Positions 47,317 to 54,252 of a stretch of DNA of 64,000 bases are shown here, piece by piece. Every line of letters starts with the position of its first letter. Position 1 is the stretch's first letter. A model generated the notes under the pieces. The model did no database searches. It had not been told where the DNA came from and was given only the letters and a program-made list of their open reading frames with translations. The stretch is from positions 301,501-365,500 of the forward strand of contig NZ_VFPV01000001.1 in NCBI RefSeq assembly GCF_006716905.1, written 5' to 3'. Source of the DNA: Acidovorax temperans. Its GTDB lineage: Bacteria; Pseudomonadota; Gammaproteobacteria; Burkholderiales; Burkholderiaceae_C. The translations under genes were made by a program, and so were the position numbers.

Positions 47317-47706
47317 TTACGCAGCAGCGACCGTCTGGGGCGTGCCCAGATCGGTAAATTGATTGAGGATTGAAGCTCGGATGTGCAGCTCGGTCACCTG
47401 GCGCTCAAACGTCCTGGCCATGACCTTCTCGCCCAGGCGCTTGAAGCAATTCATCTTGGTCTCCACCAGTGACCTTCGGTGGTAGCCGCTCCAGCGTTTC
47501 CAGATAGCCCGCCCCAACTGCCTACACGCCTTGACCGCTTCATTGCGGTGAGCAAATGCCAGCCCTTTGCGCAGCTTCGCTCCTTTGCGCGGCGGGATGA
47601 TTGGAATGGCTCCCCGCAGGTAGCACGCCTTATGTACATCCTGCGTGTCGTACGCCCCATCACCGGTAAAGCTAGCTATCTCTTCATTGCTTGGAATTTG
47701 ACCTAG
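47317..47706 (-). pseudogene. IS5-family transposase, C-terminal part
   Basis: When the inserted IS and one CTAG are removed, the frame runs smoothly from LAADLL-type sequence into GQIPSNEEIASFTGDGAYDT, then RGAIPIIPPRKGAKLRKG, GYHRRSLVETKMNCFKRLGE and a stop at 47317. These are the second and third catalytic motifs of the DDE transposase (D in GDGAYDT, E in SLVETKM), so the catalytic part was intact before the insertion. Confidence 0.85.
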
Positions 47707-49029
47707 CAGGCTGCTGAAATACTCCCCGCCGCAGCCCAGCCCACCTCCCCGCTTTTGACGGAACCGCCTGATTTTTCAGCAGTCTGGGCCTGTTTTGCTC
47801 GTTTTTGAGCCCTTTTCTTCGCCCTTTACACCCCGCTGGCACCCTGCAGACGCACCTGTCCCAAGGTGCGCATGCGCGTGAGGTTGTACGCAGCCATGTT
47901 CAGCACAAACAACTGGTCGACCTTTTGCAGTCCGCGCACCATCACTTGCCGGATGCTGCCGATCATCTTGGCCCAGCCAAAGCCTTGTTCGATCAGCTTT
48001 CTCTTTTGCTGGGAGATGGCGTAGCCTTCGCTGTTTGCAATCGCGTCAGGAACTGCCGACTGGCGCCCCGACTTGTTCTGCGCTACATGGGGCAGCACGT
48101 TCATCTCTTGCAGCGCGTCGATGAACTCCCTGGCGTCGTAACCCTTGTCTGCGCCCAGCGTGATCGTGATGGGGTCATCGCCGGGCAGTGCCTGTCGCGC
48201 ATCGTTGATCATGGCCTTGGCCGCTTCGCGCTCTGCATATCCGTCGGCCTGTGTGACCACGGCGCTGACCACCAGCCCGTGGCGGTTGTCGGTGAGTGTG
48301 TGGCCCATGAAGCGCAACTCACTGGCCGTCTTGCCCTTGCGGTACAGCCTTGCATCCGCGTCCGTTGTGGACTCGTGGGTGTCGTTGCTGCGCTTTTGGT
48401 CTTTGAAGTTCCCCGCGTCGGTATCGTCGTCGCCCTGGCGGTCTTTGCGCACAAAACTCTTGTGGCCCGCCCAGGCCTGGATCAGGGTGCCATCCACGCT
48501 GAAGTGCTCGCCCGAGAGCAGTTCCTGCTCCTGGGCTTGTTGCACGATCTGATTGAAGAACTCGATGACCGCATCGTGCTCGATCAGGCGTTCGCGGTTC
48601 TTGCTGAAGACGGTGGGCACCCAAACGGCATCGTCCATGGCCAGGCCAATGAACCAGCGAAACAGAAGGTTGTACTGGGTCTGCTCCATGAGCTGGCGCT
48701 CCGAGCGCACGCTGTAGAGCACCTGGATGAGCATGGCGCGCAGCAGCTTCTCGGGGGCAATGCTGGGGCGCCCGCCCTTGATGTCGGCCGCATACATCTG
48801 GGCAAACAGATCGTCCATCTTCTGCAGGGCCTTGTTGACCATGATGCGGATCACCCGCAGGGGGTGATCAAGGGGCACGAAGTCATCGAGATGGCGCATC
48901 GTGAACAGGCTCTCGGTGAAGGTGTCGGCTCCGCGCATGGATGGCTCGTCTGTCTGGTCAGTGGGGGGCTTGATTGTCGCGGCTGGGCGGCTGTCGCGGA
49001 CTGTCGGTGGGGAGTATTTCAGCAGCCTG
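47707..49029 (-). mobile_element. second IS5-family element, inserted in the first
   Basis: The 1323-bp element is bounded by inverted repeats beginning CAGGCTGCTGAAATACTCCC and is flanked by a 4-bp target duplication, CTAG, at 47703-47706 and 49030-49033. That YTAR-type duplication is typical of IS5-family members. It carries one intact transposase gene. The clean ends and duplication show an insertion that has not decayed. Confidence 0.93.
47826..48938 (-). CDS. IS5-family transposase (DUF772 + DDE)
   Basis: The 370-residue transposase begins MRGADTFTESLFTMRHLDDF. It has the DUF772-type N-terminal domain (GGRPSIAPEKLLRAMLIQVL and RSERQLMEQTQYNLLFRWFI), a DDE domain with FSVDGTLIQAW and TLGADKGYDAREF, and ends with a region containing RKLIEQGFGWAKMIG, which holds the final glutamate. 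It is full length with no frame break, so the element may still be mobile. Confidence 0.93.
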   Translation of the reverse strand: MRGADTFTESLFTMRHLDDFVPLDHPLRVIRIMVNKALQKMDDLFAQMYAADIKGGRPSIAPEKLLRAMLIQVLYSVRSERQLMEQTQYNLLFRWFIGLAMDDAVWVPTVFSKNRERLIEHDAVIEFFNQIVQQAQEQELLSGEHFSVDGTLIQAWAGHKSFVRKDRQGDDDTDAGNFKDQKRSNDTHESTTDADARLYRKGKTASELRFMGHTLTDNRHGLVVSAVVTQADGYAEREAAKAMINDARQALPGDDPITITLGADKGYDAREFIDALQEMNVLPHVAQNKSGRQSAVPDAIANSEGYAISQQKRKLIEQGFGWAKMIGSIRQVMVRGLQKVDQLFVLNMAAYNLTRMRTLGQVRLQGASGV

Positions 49030-49033
49030 CTAG

Positions 49034-49578
49034 CAGGTCTGCTGCCATGGGCGAGTCGCCCACTTCATTGGTTGTTACTGCGATGGCCCGAATCTGCAGT
49101 GTCTGGGCATCAATACCCAGATGCACCTTGCGCCACTGGCGGCGCCGCTGTGCGCCGTGCTTTTTGGTTTTCCACTCACCTTCGCCCAAGAACTTGATGC
49201 CCGTGGAGTCGGCCAGCATGTGCAAGCCTTTGTCACTTGCACGGTAGCGCACCTGCACATCCAAGCTCTTTTGCCTGCGACACACCGTGCTGTAGTCGGG
49301 CACTGGCCAATATCCAGGCCTGCCATACCCAATAGCGACTCAACCAGGCCCAGTGTCTGGCGCAAGGGCTGGCCAAACAAGCACTTGATGGTCAGGCAAA
49401 ACTGAATGGCCGCATCTGAGAATTTTTGGCAACGACCACGCTTGCCCGTGGGCTGAGCTAGCCACTGCATATCCCTATCGAGCCAAATGGTCAGCTCACC
49501 TCGCGCCTTCAACGCTGCGTTGTAAGCCTTCCAGTTCGTTGTGCGGTACTTAACCCGACCCCAGCTCGTCTCTCTCAT
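49034..49578 (-). pseudogene. IS5-family transposase, N-terminal part with frameshift
   Basis: Starting at 49578 the frame reads MRETSWGRVKYRTTNWKAYN, GKRGRCQKFSDAAIQFCLTI and LFGQPLRQTLGLVESLLGMA. Near 49300 it shifts: homologues read GLDWPVPDYSTVC, but two extra bases (AT) after GLD move the frame. The rest (PDYSTVCRRQKSLDVQVRY, DSTGIKFLGEGEW) is in another frame. So the gene was broken independently of the IS insertion. Confidence 0.85.
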
Positions 49579-49633
49579 CTCCCGAGCCTACATCAGCTGC
49601 GACCGGCATTTGTGCAACAACGCCCTTCTGATC

Positions 49634-49693
49634 TACTAACAGCCCAGATAAGCCGCCCGCCGTAGGCGGGTCGGCTTGAGCGCAAAGTTAGAC
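49634..49693 (-). other. attC site 1 (distal end of cassette array)
   Basis: Read on the minus strand it starts with the core GTCTAAC (49693-49687) and ends with GTTAGTA (49640-49634), enclosing inverted arms AGCCGACCCGCC and GGCGGGCGGCTT. The 60-bp layout is that of integron attC recombination sites. Confidence 0.85.
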
Positions 49694-49881
49694 CCGAAGG
49701 CCAAAAGGGAGCGCCCAGCCTTGAAGACGGGCGCAGCCCAAGAAAAACCGCTGGGCCACGAAAGCGGAGCAGCGCTGCAAGAAGGATAGCTGGTGGCGCT
49801 TGCTGCACAAGCGCTGGAGGCCCAAAAGGCTTGAAAGCCTTTGGAACAGGGCGGAGCGCTGAAATAAGTGGCTGCGCGCAT
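49636..49881 (-). CDS. cassette A ORF (81 aa), short-type cassette
   Basis: The frame opens 15 bp after the core of attC site 2 and encodes [20 protein letters not shown] through to a tail that is the translation of attC ([13 protein letters not shown]). It stops at the TAG of the attC core. About four fifths of its residues match those of the cassette F product. The composition (Ser, Ala, Pro, Arg rich) and the absence of a ribosome binding site leave open whether it is translated. No family is recognised. Its middle is encoded by a copy of the dispersed palindromic repeat. Confidence 0.45.
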   Translation of the reverse strand: MRAATYFSAPPCSKGFQAFWASSACAASATSYPSCSAAPLSWPSGFSWAAPVFKAGRSLLAFGSNFALKPTRLRRAAYLGC

Positions 49882-49895
49882 AAAGCGGGTGATGG

Positions 49896-49954
49896 GACTA
49901 ACGCCCTGAGTTCAGCCGCCGCCGTAGGCGGTCGGCTGCGACGAATAGTTAGAC
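49896..49954 (-). other. attC site 2
   Basis: Minus strand: GTCTAAC at 49954-49948, arms GCAGCCGACCGCC and GGCGGCGGCTGA, and GTTAGTC at 49902-49896. Its arms differ from the other sites, and the cassette B frame ends at a TGA inside it. Confidence 0.87.
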
Positions 49955-50196
49955 CCGAAGGCCAGAAGGGAGCGCCCAAACTTAAAGACGGGTGCGGCCC
50001 AGGAAAAAGCGCTGGGCCTCGGGAGCGGCGCAACGCTGCAAGAATGATAGCTGGCAGCGCTTGCTGAACAAGGGCTAGAGGCCAAAAAGGCTTGAAACTT
50101 GCGCGGCGAATGCAGGCGAAGCCCGGCGCAGCGCCGAAACCCCAAAGGAGAAACCTGTGAGAAAGGCGAACCGCTGGAGTAAATGCTGGCCTGCAT
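49912..50196 (-). CDS. cassette B ORF (94 aa), long-type cassette
   Basis: The frame begins [20 protein letters not shown] and ends [13 protein letters not shown] at a TGA in the arm of attC site 2. It is the only small cassette whose frame does not reach the core TAG. It belongs to the longer of the two cassette types (about 318 bp), which has an extra segment ([17 protein letters not shown]) before the repeat-encoded part. No family is recognised. Confidence 0.4.
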   Translation of the reverse strand: MQASIYSSGSPFSQVSPLGFRRCAGLRLHSPRKFQAFLASSPCSASAASYHSCSVAPLPRPSAFSWAAPVFKFGRSLLAFGSNYSSQPTAYGGG

Positions 50197-50213
50197 AAAG
50201 CGGAATATGAAGG

Positions 50214-50273
50214 GACTAACGGCCAAGGTAAGCGGCTGGCTGAAAGCCAGTCCGCTTGAGCGCAGAGTTAGAC
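50214..50273 (-). other. attC site 3
   Basis: Minus strand: GTCTAAC at 50273-50267, arms CAAGCGGACTGGCT and AGCCAGCCGCTT, and GTTAGTC at 50220-50214. The hairpin tip differs from that of its neighbours while the pairing is kept. Confidence 0.88.
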
Positions 50274-50515
50274 CCGAAGGCCAAAAAGGGGCGCCCTGAC
50301 TTGAAGACGGGCACAACCCACGCAAAAGCGCTGGGCCACGGAAGCGGCGCAGCGCTGCAAGAAAGATAGCAGGTGGCGCTGGATAAACGGGCGCCAGAGG
50401 CCAAAAAGGCTTGAACCTGCCGAAGCGAACGCAGGCGAAGCCCCGCAGAGCGCCAAAACCCCCAAGGAGAAACCTTGGAGAAAGGCGAAGCGCTGGAGTT
50501 AATGGCGGCCTGCAT
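50216..50515 (-). CDS. cassette C ORF (99 aa), long-type cassette
   Basis: The frame begins [20 protein letters not shown] and ends in the attC-encoded tail [18 protein letters not shown], stopping at the TAG of the core site. It is clearly related to the cassette B and E products. The middle again comes from the palindromic repeat. Translation is unproven. Confidence 0.45.
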   Translation of the reverse strand: MQAAINSSASPFSKVSPWGFWRSAGLRLRSLRQVQAFLASGARLSSATCYLSCSAAPLPWPSAFAWVVPVFKSGRPFLAFGSNSALKRTGFQPAAYLGR

Positions 50516-50532
50516 GACGCGGAATATGAAGG

Positions 50533-50592
50533 GACTAACGCCCAAGGTAAGCCGCCCGCCGTAGGCGGGTCGGCTTGAACGCCGGGTTAGAC
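50533..50592 (-). other. attC site 4
   Basis: Minus strand: GTCTAAC at 50592-50586, arms TTCAAGCCGACCCGCC and GGCGGGCGGCTTACC, and GTTAGTC at 50539-50533. Confidence 0.9.
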
Positions 50593-50780
50593 CCGAAAGC
50601 CAAAAGGGAGCGCCCGGACTTGAACAAGGGCGCAGCCCACGAAAAAGCGCTGGGCCACGAAAGCGGCGCAGCGCTGCAAGAATGATAGCTGGTGGCGCTT
50701 GCTGCAAAAGCGCTGGAGGCCAAAAAGGCTTCAAAGCCCCTGGAATAGGGCCGAGCGCTGGAATAAGTGGCTGTGCGCAT
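50535..50780 (-). CDS. cassette D ORF (81 aa), short-type cassette
   Basis: The frame begins [20 protein letters not shown] and ends in the attC-encoded tail [13 protein letters not shown] at the TAG of the core site. It is the same type as cassettes A and F (262-bp units). The frame is open upstream through attC site 5 into the next cassette, which is a consequence of the core TAG being in another frame there rather than evidence for a longer gene. Confidence 0.45.
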   Translation of the reverse strand: MRTATYSSARPYSRGFEAFLASSAFAASATSYHSCSAAPLSWPSAFSWAAPLFKSGRSLLAFGSNPAFKPTRLRRAAYLGR

Positions 50781-50794
50781 AAAGCGGGTAATGG

Positions 50795-50854
50795 GACTAA
50801 CGCCCAAGGTAAGCCGCCCGCAGTATGCGGGTCGGCTTGAACGCCGGGTTAGAC
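50795..50854 (-). other. attC site 5
   Basis: Minus strand: GTCTAAC at 50854-50848, arms TTCAAGCCGACCCGC and GCGGGCGGCTTACC, and GTTAGTC at 50801-50795. It differs from site 4 only near the hairpin tip. Confidence 0.9.
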
Positions 50855-51096
50855 CCGAAGGCCAAAAGGGAACGCCCTGACTTGAAGAAGGGCGCGGCCC
50901 ACGAAAAAGCGCTGCGCCACGGAAGCGGCGCAGCGCTGCAAGAATGATAGCTGGTGGCGCTTGACTGGCAAGCGCTAGGGGCCAAAAAGACTGAAAACTT
51001 GCCCAACGCATGCAGGCGAAGCCCAGCGGGCGGCCCAAACTCCAAAGGAGAAACCTTTGAGAAAGGCAAAACCTTGGAATTAATAACGGCCTGCAT
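50797..51096 (-). CDS. cassette E ORF (99 aa), long-type cassette
   Basis: The frame begins [20 protein letters not shown] and ends in the attC-encoded tail [13 protein letters not shown] at the TAG of the core site. It is a long-type cassette related to B and C, with more divergence in the first 20 residues. The repeat-encoded middle reads [13 protein letters not shown]. Translation is unproven. Confidence 0.45.
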   Translation of the reverse strand: MQAVINSKVLPFSKVSPLEFGPPAGLRLHALGKFSVFLAPSACQSSATSYHSCSAAPLPWRSAFSWAAPFFKSGRSLLAFGSNPAFKPTRILRAAYLGR

Positions 51097-51110
51097 AAAG
51101 CGGGTGATGG

Positions 51111-51170
51111 GACTAACGGCCAAGGTAAGCGGCCCGCAGAATGCGGGTCCGCTTGACCGCAGAGTTAGAC
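51111..51170 (-). other. attC site 6
   Basis: Minus strand: GTCTAAC at 51170-51164, arms CAAGCGGACCCGCA and TGCGGGCCGCTTACC, and GTTAGTC at 51117-51111. Confidence 0.9.
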
Positions 51171-51358
51171 CCGAAGGCCAAAAGGGGGCGCCCAGACTTG
51201 AAGACGGGCGCAGCCCAAGAAAAACCGCTGGGCCACGGAAGCGACGCAGCGCTGCAAGAAGGATAGCTGGTGGCGCTTGCTGCACAAGTGCTGGAGGCCA
51301 AAAAGGCTTGAAAGCCTTTGGAACAGGGCCGAGCGCTGGAACAGGTGGCTGCGCGCAT
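51113..51358 (-). CDS. cassette F ORF (81 aa), short-type cassette
   Basis: The frame begins [20 protein letters not shown] and ends in the attC-encoded tail [13 protein letters not shown] at the TAG of the core site. Its product is the closest relative of the cassette A product, although the two are the outermost of the six small cassettes. It is the first small cassette after the two-gene cassette, so it is the one nearest to the presumed promoter side. Confidence 0.45.
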   Translation of the reverse strand: MRAATCSSARPCSKGFQAFLASSTCAASATSYPSCSAASLPWPSGFSWAAPVFKSGRPLLAFGSNSAVKRTRILRAAYLGR

Positions 51359-51372
51359 GGAACGGGTGATGG

Positions 51373-51432
51373 GACTAACGTTGGAATTAACGGGCGCGCT
51401 TTAGCGCGTCCCTGTTGAATGATTTGTTAGCT
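51373..51432 (-). other. attC site 7 (of the two-gene cassette)
   Basis: Minus strand: AGCTAAC at 51432-51426, arms CAACAGGGACGCGCT and AGCGCGCCCGTTAATT, and GTTAGTC at 51379-51373. Its arms are unrelated in sequence to the other six sites but fold the same way, as expected for a cassette of different origin. Confidence 0.85.
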
Positions 51433-52114
51433 TTTCTTTGTGCTTAGCCCACCACATGTCTATCACCGCAGACATTTCAGGCTTAAATTCCGAGATGTAA
51501 TCATCAGCTACGCCCTGTGCCCCTGTGGCATGCGGTAGGACAACAACAGTCAGCTTCTCATACTGCTGAAAACCAAATCGGAAGCGCCTTCGTGGCTTAC
51601 CGTTGAAATATACGTCTTTTTGAAGCCACCTAGTTTCCCCTTTACGAGCGCCAAAGATGGATTCGACCCTAATGCTTAGGGCAGGTGAAGTAAATGCCCA
51701 AAGAAGTTCTCTGCCAAAGAAAAAAATTACGCTTGGTTTCAATGCTTCGCACGTCTGGAAGAATGACTCGTTATTCTCGATGCATGCCTGCTGAGTGTTT
51801 ATGCCATCCATATTGTTTGAGCATGTTTGTAGCCAGTTTGTTTGAACGATTGACCTTTCGAACGAACCTGCTCTCTCGCTACTTCGTGCAAGCTCGTAGC
51901 CCCATAGTGAAAACCAAGAAACAATACGATTCCTAAATGGATAGTCATTGACCTCGCCGTCTGAAAAAAAAGATTTATGCGGGTCTGCCCTGTTAATTCC
52001 GGCAGCATCTTGTCGCTCATCTTCTTTACTATAGCCGTGATTTAGGCCGCATAGTAGAAGTCCTCCTTCTCTATTTTCGCGGCCAATCAATGTGTGAACT
52101 GGCAATTCAATCAT
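51401..52114 (-). CDS. cassette G gene 2: unknown 237-aa protein, possibly of the uracil-DNA glycosylase fold
   Basis: The 237-residue soluble protein has no signal peptide or membrane segment. A glycine/asparagine turn after a hydrophobic strand ([17 protein letters not shown], residues 17-33), a hydrophobic strand [14 protein letters not shown] near 133 and [13 protein letters not shown] near 190 recall the motif order of the uracil-DNA glycosylase superfamily. I could not confirm membership. The C terminus (NHSTGTR) is encoded by attC site 7. It starts 4 bp after the upstream gene. The base composition is markedly more AT-rich than the surrounding genome, a sign of transfer. Confidence 0.75.
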   Translation of the reverse strand: MIELPVHTLIGRENREGGLLLCGLNHGYSKEDERQDAAGINRADPHKSFFSDGEVNDYPFRNRIVSWFSLWGYELARSSERAGSFERSIVQTNWLQTCSNNMDGINTQQACIENNESFFQTCEALKPSVIFFFGRELLWAFTSPALSIRVESIFGARKGETRWLQKDVYFNGKPRRRFRFGFQQYEKLTVVVLPHATGAQGVADDYISEFKPEMSAVIDMWWAKHKEKLTNHSTGTR

Positions 52115-52118
52115 CGAG

Positions 52119-52439
52119 TTACCAGAGCCTTAGAGCCAATTGACCAGCAACAACTAAAATTGGCGATCTTCCTATTTCGTAGGTATTAGATGAGTTAGCG
52201 CCGGTTTTTGGTTTTGCTTTTTGACCTTCAATAACCCATGTATTTGAGAAAGATGCTCCTGTTTTTGGCTTCAATTCTTTGCCATCCCAAATCCAAGTGT
52301 TTGAAAAGGACGCACCGGTTTTTGGTTTTATTTCCTTGCCATCAAAAACCCAAGTGTTTGAAAAAGAGGCGCCACTTTTTGGCTTGAGTTCTTTTCCGTC
52401 ACAGACCCAGTTGCTCGGTAGTTCAGTTTTATTCGCCAT
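52119..52439 (-). CDS. cassette G gene 1: 106-aa protein of four tandem repeats
   Basis: The protein consists mainly of four 19-residue repeats of the pattern NTWVFDGKEIKPKTGASFS, followed by a short hydrophobic tail. Each unit has an aromatic (W), an Asp-Gly turn and a KPKTGA turn, suggesting stacked beta hairpins. A good ribosome binding site (AAAGGAT) precedes the ATG. The 57-bp DNA period is obvious. The gene is AT-rich and sits first in the cassette, 4 bp before the 237-aa gene. I do not recognise a function. Confidence 0.78.
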   Translation of the reverse strand: MANKTELPSNWVCDGKELKPKSGASFSNTWVFDGKEIKPKTGASFSNTWIWDGKELKPKTGASFSNTWVIEGQKAKPKTGANSSNTYEIGRSPILVVAGQLALRLW

Positions 52440-52676
52440 AATAATATCCTTTGTTTATCTAGAAGCTAGGCTTCGATTCAGTGAAAGCTAACTAGATTTA
52501 GACGACAACAATAAAATTGACAGAAGTCTGATAACACATTTCAACACTGCGATTTCGGCGGCAGTATGCACCCCCTCGCCTTTTAGGCAAACCTAAAGTT
52601 TTGCGGATGGATGCGCATTCCGATGCTTGCGCTGCTCGGGCCCGCCAAGGCGGGCTTAGATGTCGGCCTCCAACCA
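52440..52676. other. gap at the promoter-side end of the cassette array
   Basis: On the minus strand a core-like GTTAGCT lies at 52492-52486 and would be the left edge of cassette G. The bases to its right hold a small palindrome (TTTAGG-CAAA-CCTAAA near 52585-52600). If an attI site existed it should be here, but no integrase gene or remnant is visible before matB ends at 52677. Confidence 0.5.
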
Positions 52677-54230
52677 TCAAGCAAACAACCCCTTGTACTG
52701 ATCCCGCAGCAGATTCTTCTGCACCTTCCCCATCGTGTTGCGCGGCAACTCCGCCACCACAAAGCACTTCTTGGGAATCTTGAAATTGGCCAGTTGCGAC
52801 TTGAGCTGGGCCACGATGGCGTCGGCATCCAGTTGGGCGCCGGGCTTGGCGATGACCACGGCCACGCCCACTTCGCCAAAGTCAGGGTGGGGCACGCCGA
52901 CCAGGGCGCTTTCGGCCACGCCGGGCATTTCGTTGATGTAGCCCTCGATCTCTGCGGGGTAGACGTTGTAGCCGCCGCTGATGATCAGGTCTTTGCTACG
53001 GCCCACGATGTGGACGTACCCGCGCTCGTCGACCTTGCCCACGTCGCCGGTTTTGAAGTAACCGTCCTTCGTGAACTCTTCCGCCGTCTTCTCGGGCATG
53101 CGCCAGTAGCCCTTGAACACGTTGGGGCCCTTGACCTGGATGCCGCCGATCTCGCCCACGGGCAGGTCTTTGCCGTCGTCGCCCTGCACGCGCAGGCTCA
53201 CGCCCGGCAGGGGGAAGCCGACGGTGCCGCCACGGCGTTCGTCCTGGCCTTGGTAGCGCTTGTCAGCGGCGTAGGGGTTGCTGGTGAGCATGATGGTTTC
53301 GCTCATGCCGTAGCGTTCGAGAATGGTGTGGCCGGTGCGTTGCTGCCATTCCTTGAAGGTTTCGATGAGCAGCGGTGCAGAGCCTGCGATGAACAGGCGC
53401 ATGTTCTTCACCGCATCCTTGTTCAAAGCCGCCTCAGCCAGCATGCGCACGTACAGCGTGGGCACACCCATGAACACAGTGGCGCGGGGCATGGCGGCGA
53501 TGACGGCCTTAGGGTCGAACTTGGGGCACCAGATCATCTTGCTGCCGTTGATGAGCGCACCGTGGATGGCGACGAACAGGCCGTGGACGTGGAAGATGGG
53601 CAAGGCGTGGATGAGCACGTCACCCTTCTTCCAACCCCAGTAGTCTTTGAGCATGACGGCGTTGCTGAGCATGTTGCCGTGCGTGAGCATGGCGCCCTTG
53701 CTGCGGCCGGTGGTGCCGCTGGTGTAGAGGATGGCGGCCAGGTCGTCGGCGCTGCGGGCCACTGCCTGGTGCTCGTCGCCGTGGTGGGCGGCACGATCGA
53801 GCAGGCTGCCGGTGCGGTCATCGCCCAGGGTGAACACATGCTGCGTGCCCAGGGTGAAGGCGATTTTGCTGACCCAGCCAAAGTTGCCGGGGCTGCACAC
53901 CACCACGGCGGGCTCGGCGTTGCCGATGAAGTATTCGATCTCGGCGCTTTGGTAGGCGGTGTTGAGTGGCAAGAACACGTAGCCCGCACGCAGCGTGGCC
54001 AGGTACAGGGCCATGGCTTCGACGGACTTTTCGACCTGCACGGCCACGCGGCTGCCTTCGGGCAGCTTGAGCGATGCGAGCAGGTTGGCGATGCGGGCGC
54101 TGGCGCGGTCCAGGTCGCGCCAGGTGTAGAACAGCGGGCTGCCGTCTGCGGCGGTGGTCTCGACGGCGGTGCTGTCCAGGTCAGACGGGAAGGCGGCGCG
54201 CAGGGCGCTGAAGAGGTTTTGGTTGCTCAT
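52677..54230 (-). CDS. matB: malonyl-CoA synthetase (malonate-CoA ligase)
   Basis: The 517-residue adenylate-forming enzyme joins malonate to CoA using ATP. It has the AMP-binding signature YTSGTTGRSKGAMLTHGN, the ERYGMSETIMLTSNPY region and the C-terminal GGYNVYPAEIEGYINEMPGV and LPRNTMGKVQKNLLR with the catalytic lysine. RYGMSE with MLTSNPY agrees with malonate-specific MatB. Its place in an operon with malonyl-CoA decarboxylase supports the substrate assignment. Confidence 0.93.
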   Translation of the reverse strand: MSNQNLFSALRAAFPSDLDSTAVETTAADGSPLFYTWRDLDRASARIANLLASLKLPEGSRVAVQVEKSVEAMALYLATLRAGYVFLPLNTAYQSAEIEYFIGNAEPAVVVCSPGNFGWVSKIAFTLGTQHVFTLGDDRTGSLLDRAAHHGDEHQAVARSADDLAAILYTSGTTGRSKGAMLTHGNMLSNAVMLKDYWGWKKGDVLIHALPIFHVHGLFVAIHGALINGSKMIWCPKFDPKAVIAAMPRATVFMGVPTLYVRMLAEAALNKDAVKNMRLFIAGSAPLLIETFKEWQQRTGHTILERYGMSETIMLTSNPYAADKRYQGQDERRGGTVGFPLPGVSLRVQGDDGKDLPVGEIGGIQVKGPNVFKGYWRMPEKTAEEFTKDGYFKTGDVGKVDERGYVHIVGRSKDLIISGGYNVYPAEIEGYINEMPGVAESALVGVPHPDFGEVGVAVVIAKPGAQLDADAIVAQLKSQLANFKIPKKCFVVAELPRNTMGKVQKNLLRDQYKGLFA

Positions 54231-54252
54231 AAGTAGGCGGGCAGTTCAGCGG

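Larger units (their letters stand above)
47263..49624 (-). mobile_element. IS5-family element, interrupted by a second IS
   Basis: The left end GGCTTTGTTGCATAAAT and the right end (reverse complement GGCGTTGTTGCACAAAT) are the terminal repeats. Inside is one transposase gene on the minus strand in pieces: codons from 49578 down to about 49300, a frame change, codons to 49034, then, after the inserted IS, codons from 47706 to the stop at 47317. No clear target duplication is visible at the ends. The element lies only 9 bp from the outermost attC site of the cassette array and may have truncated the array. Confidence 0.85.

Noticed and set aside
50535-51038. 167-codon ORF spanning two cassettes as a single gene
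   Set aside because: The upstream part is another cassette read in a different frame. The ATG after each attC core gives a consistent start for all six units.
49634-51432. CRISPR array
   Set aside because: The repeated units are about 60 bp with core GTCTAAC/GTTAG pairs and are spaced by 200-260 bp of mutually related sequence, which fits integron cassettes, not CRISPR repeats with unique 30-40-bp spacers.
52611-54236. 541-codon plus-strand ORF opposite matB
   Set aside because: It is the antisense shadow of matB; the minus strand has all acyl-CoA ligase motifs, and the opposing frame shows no recognisable domain and is rich in His, Gly and Val.
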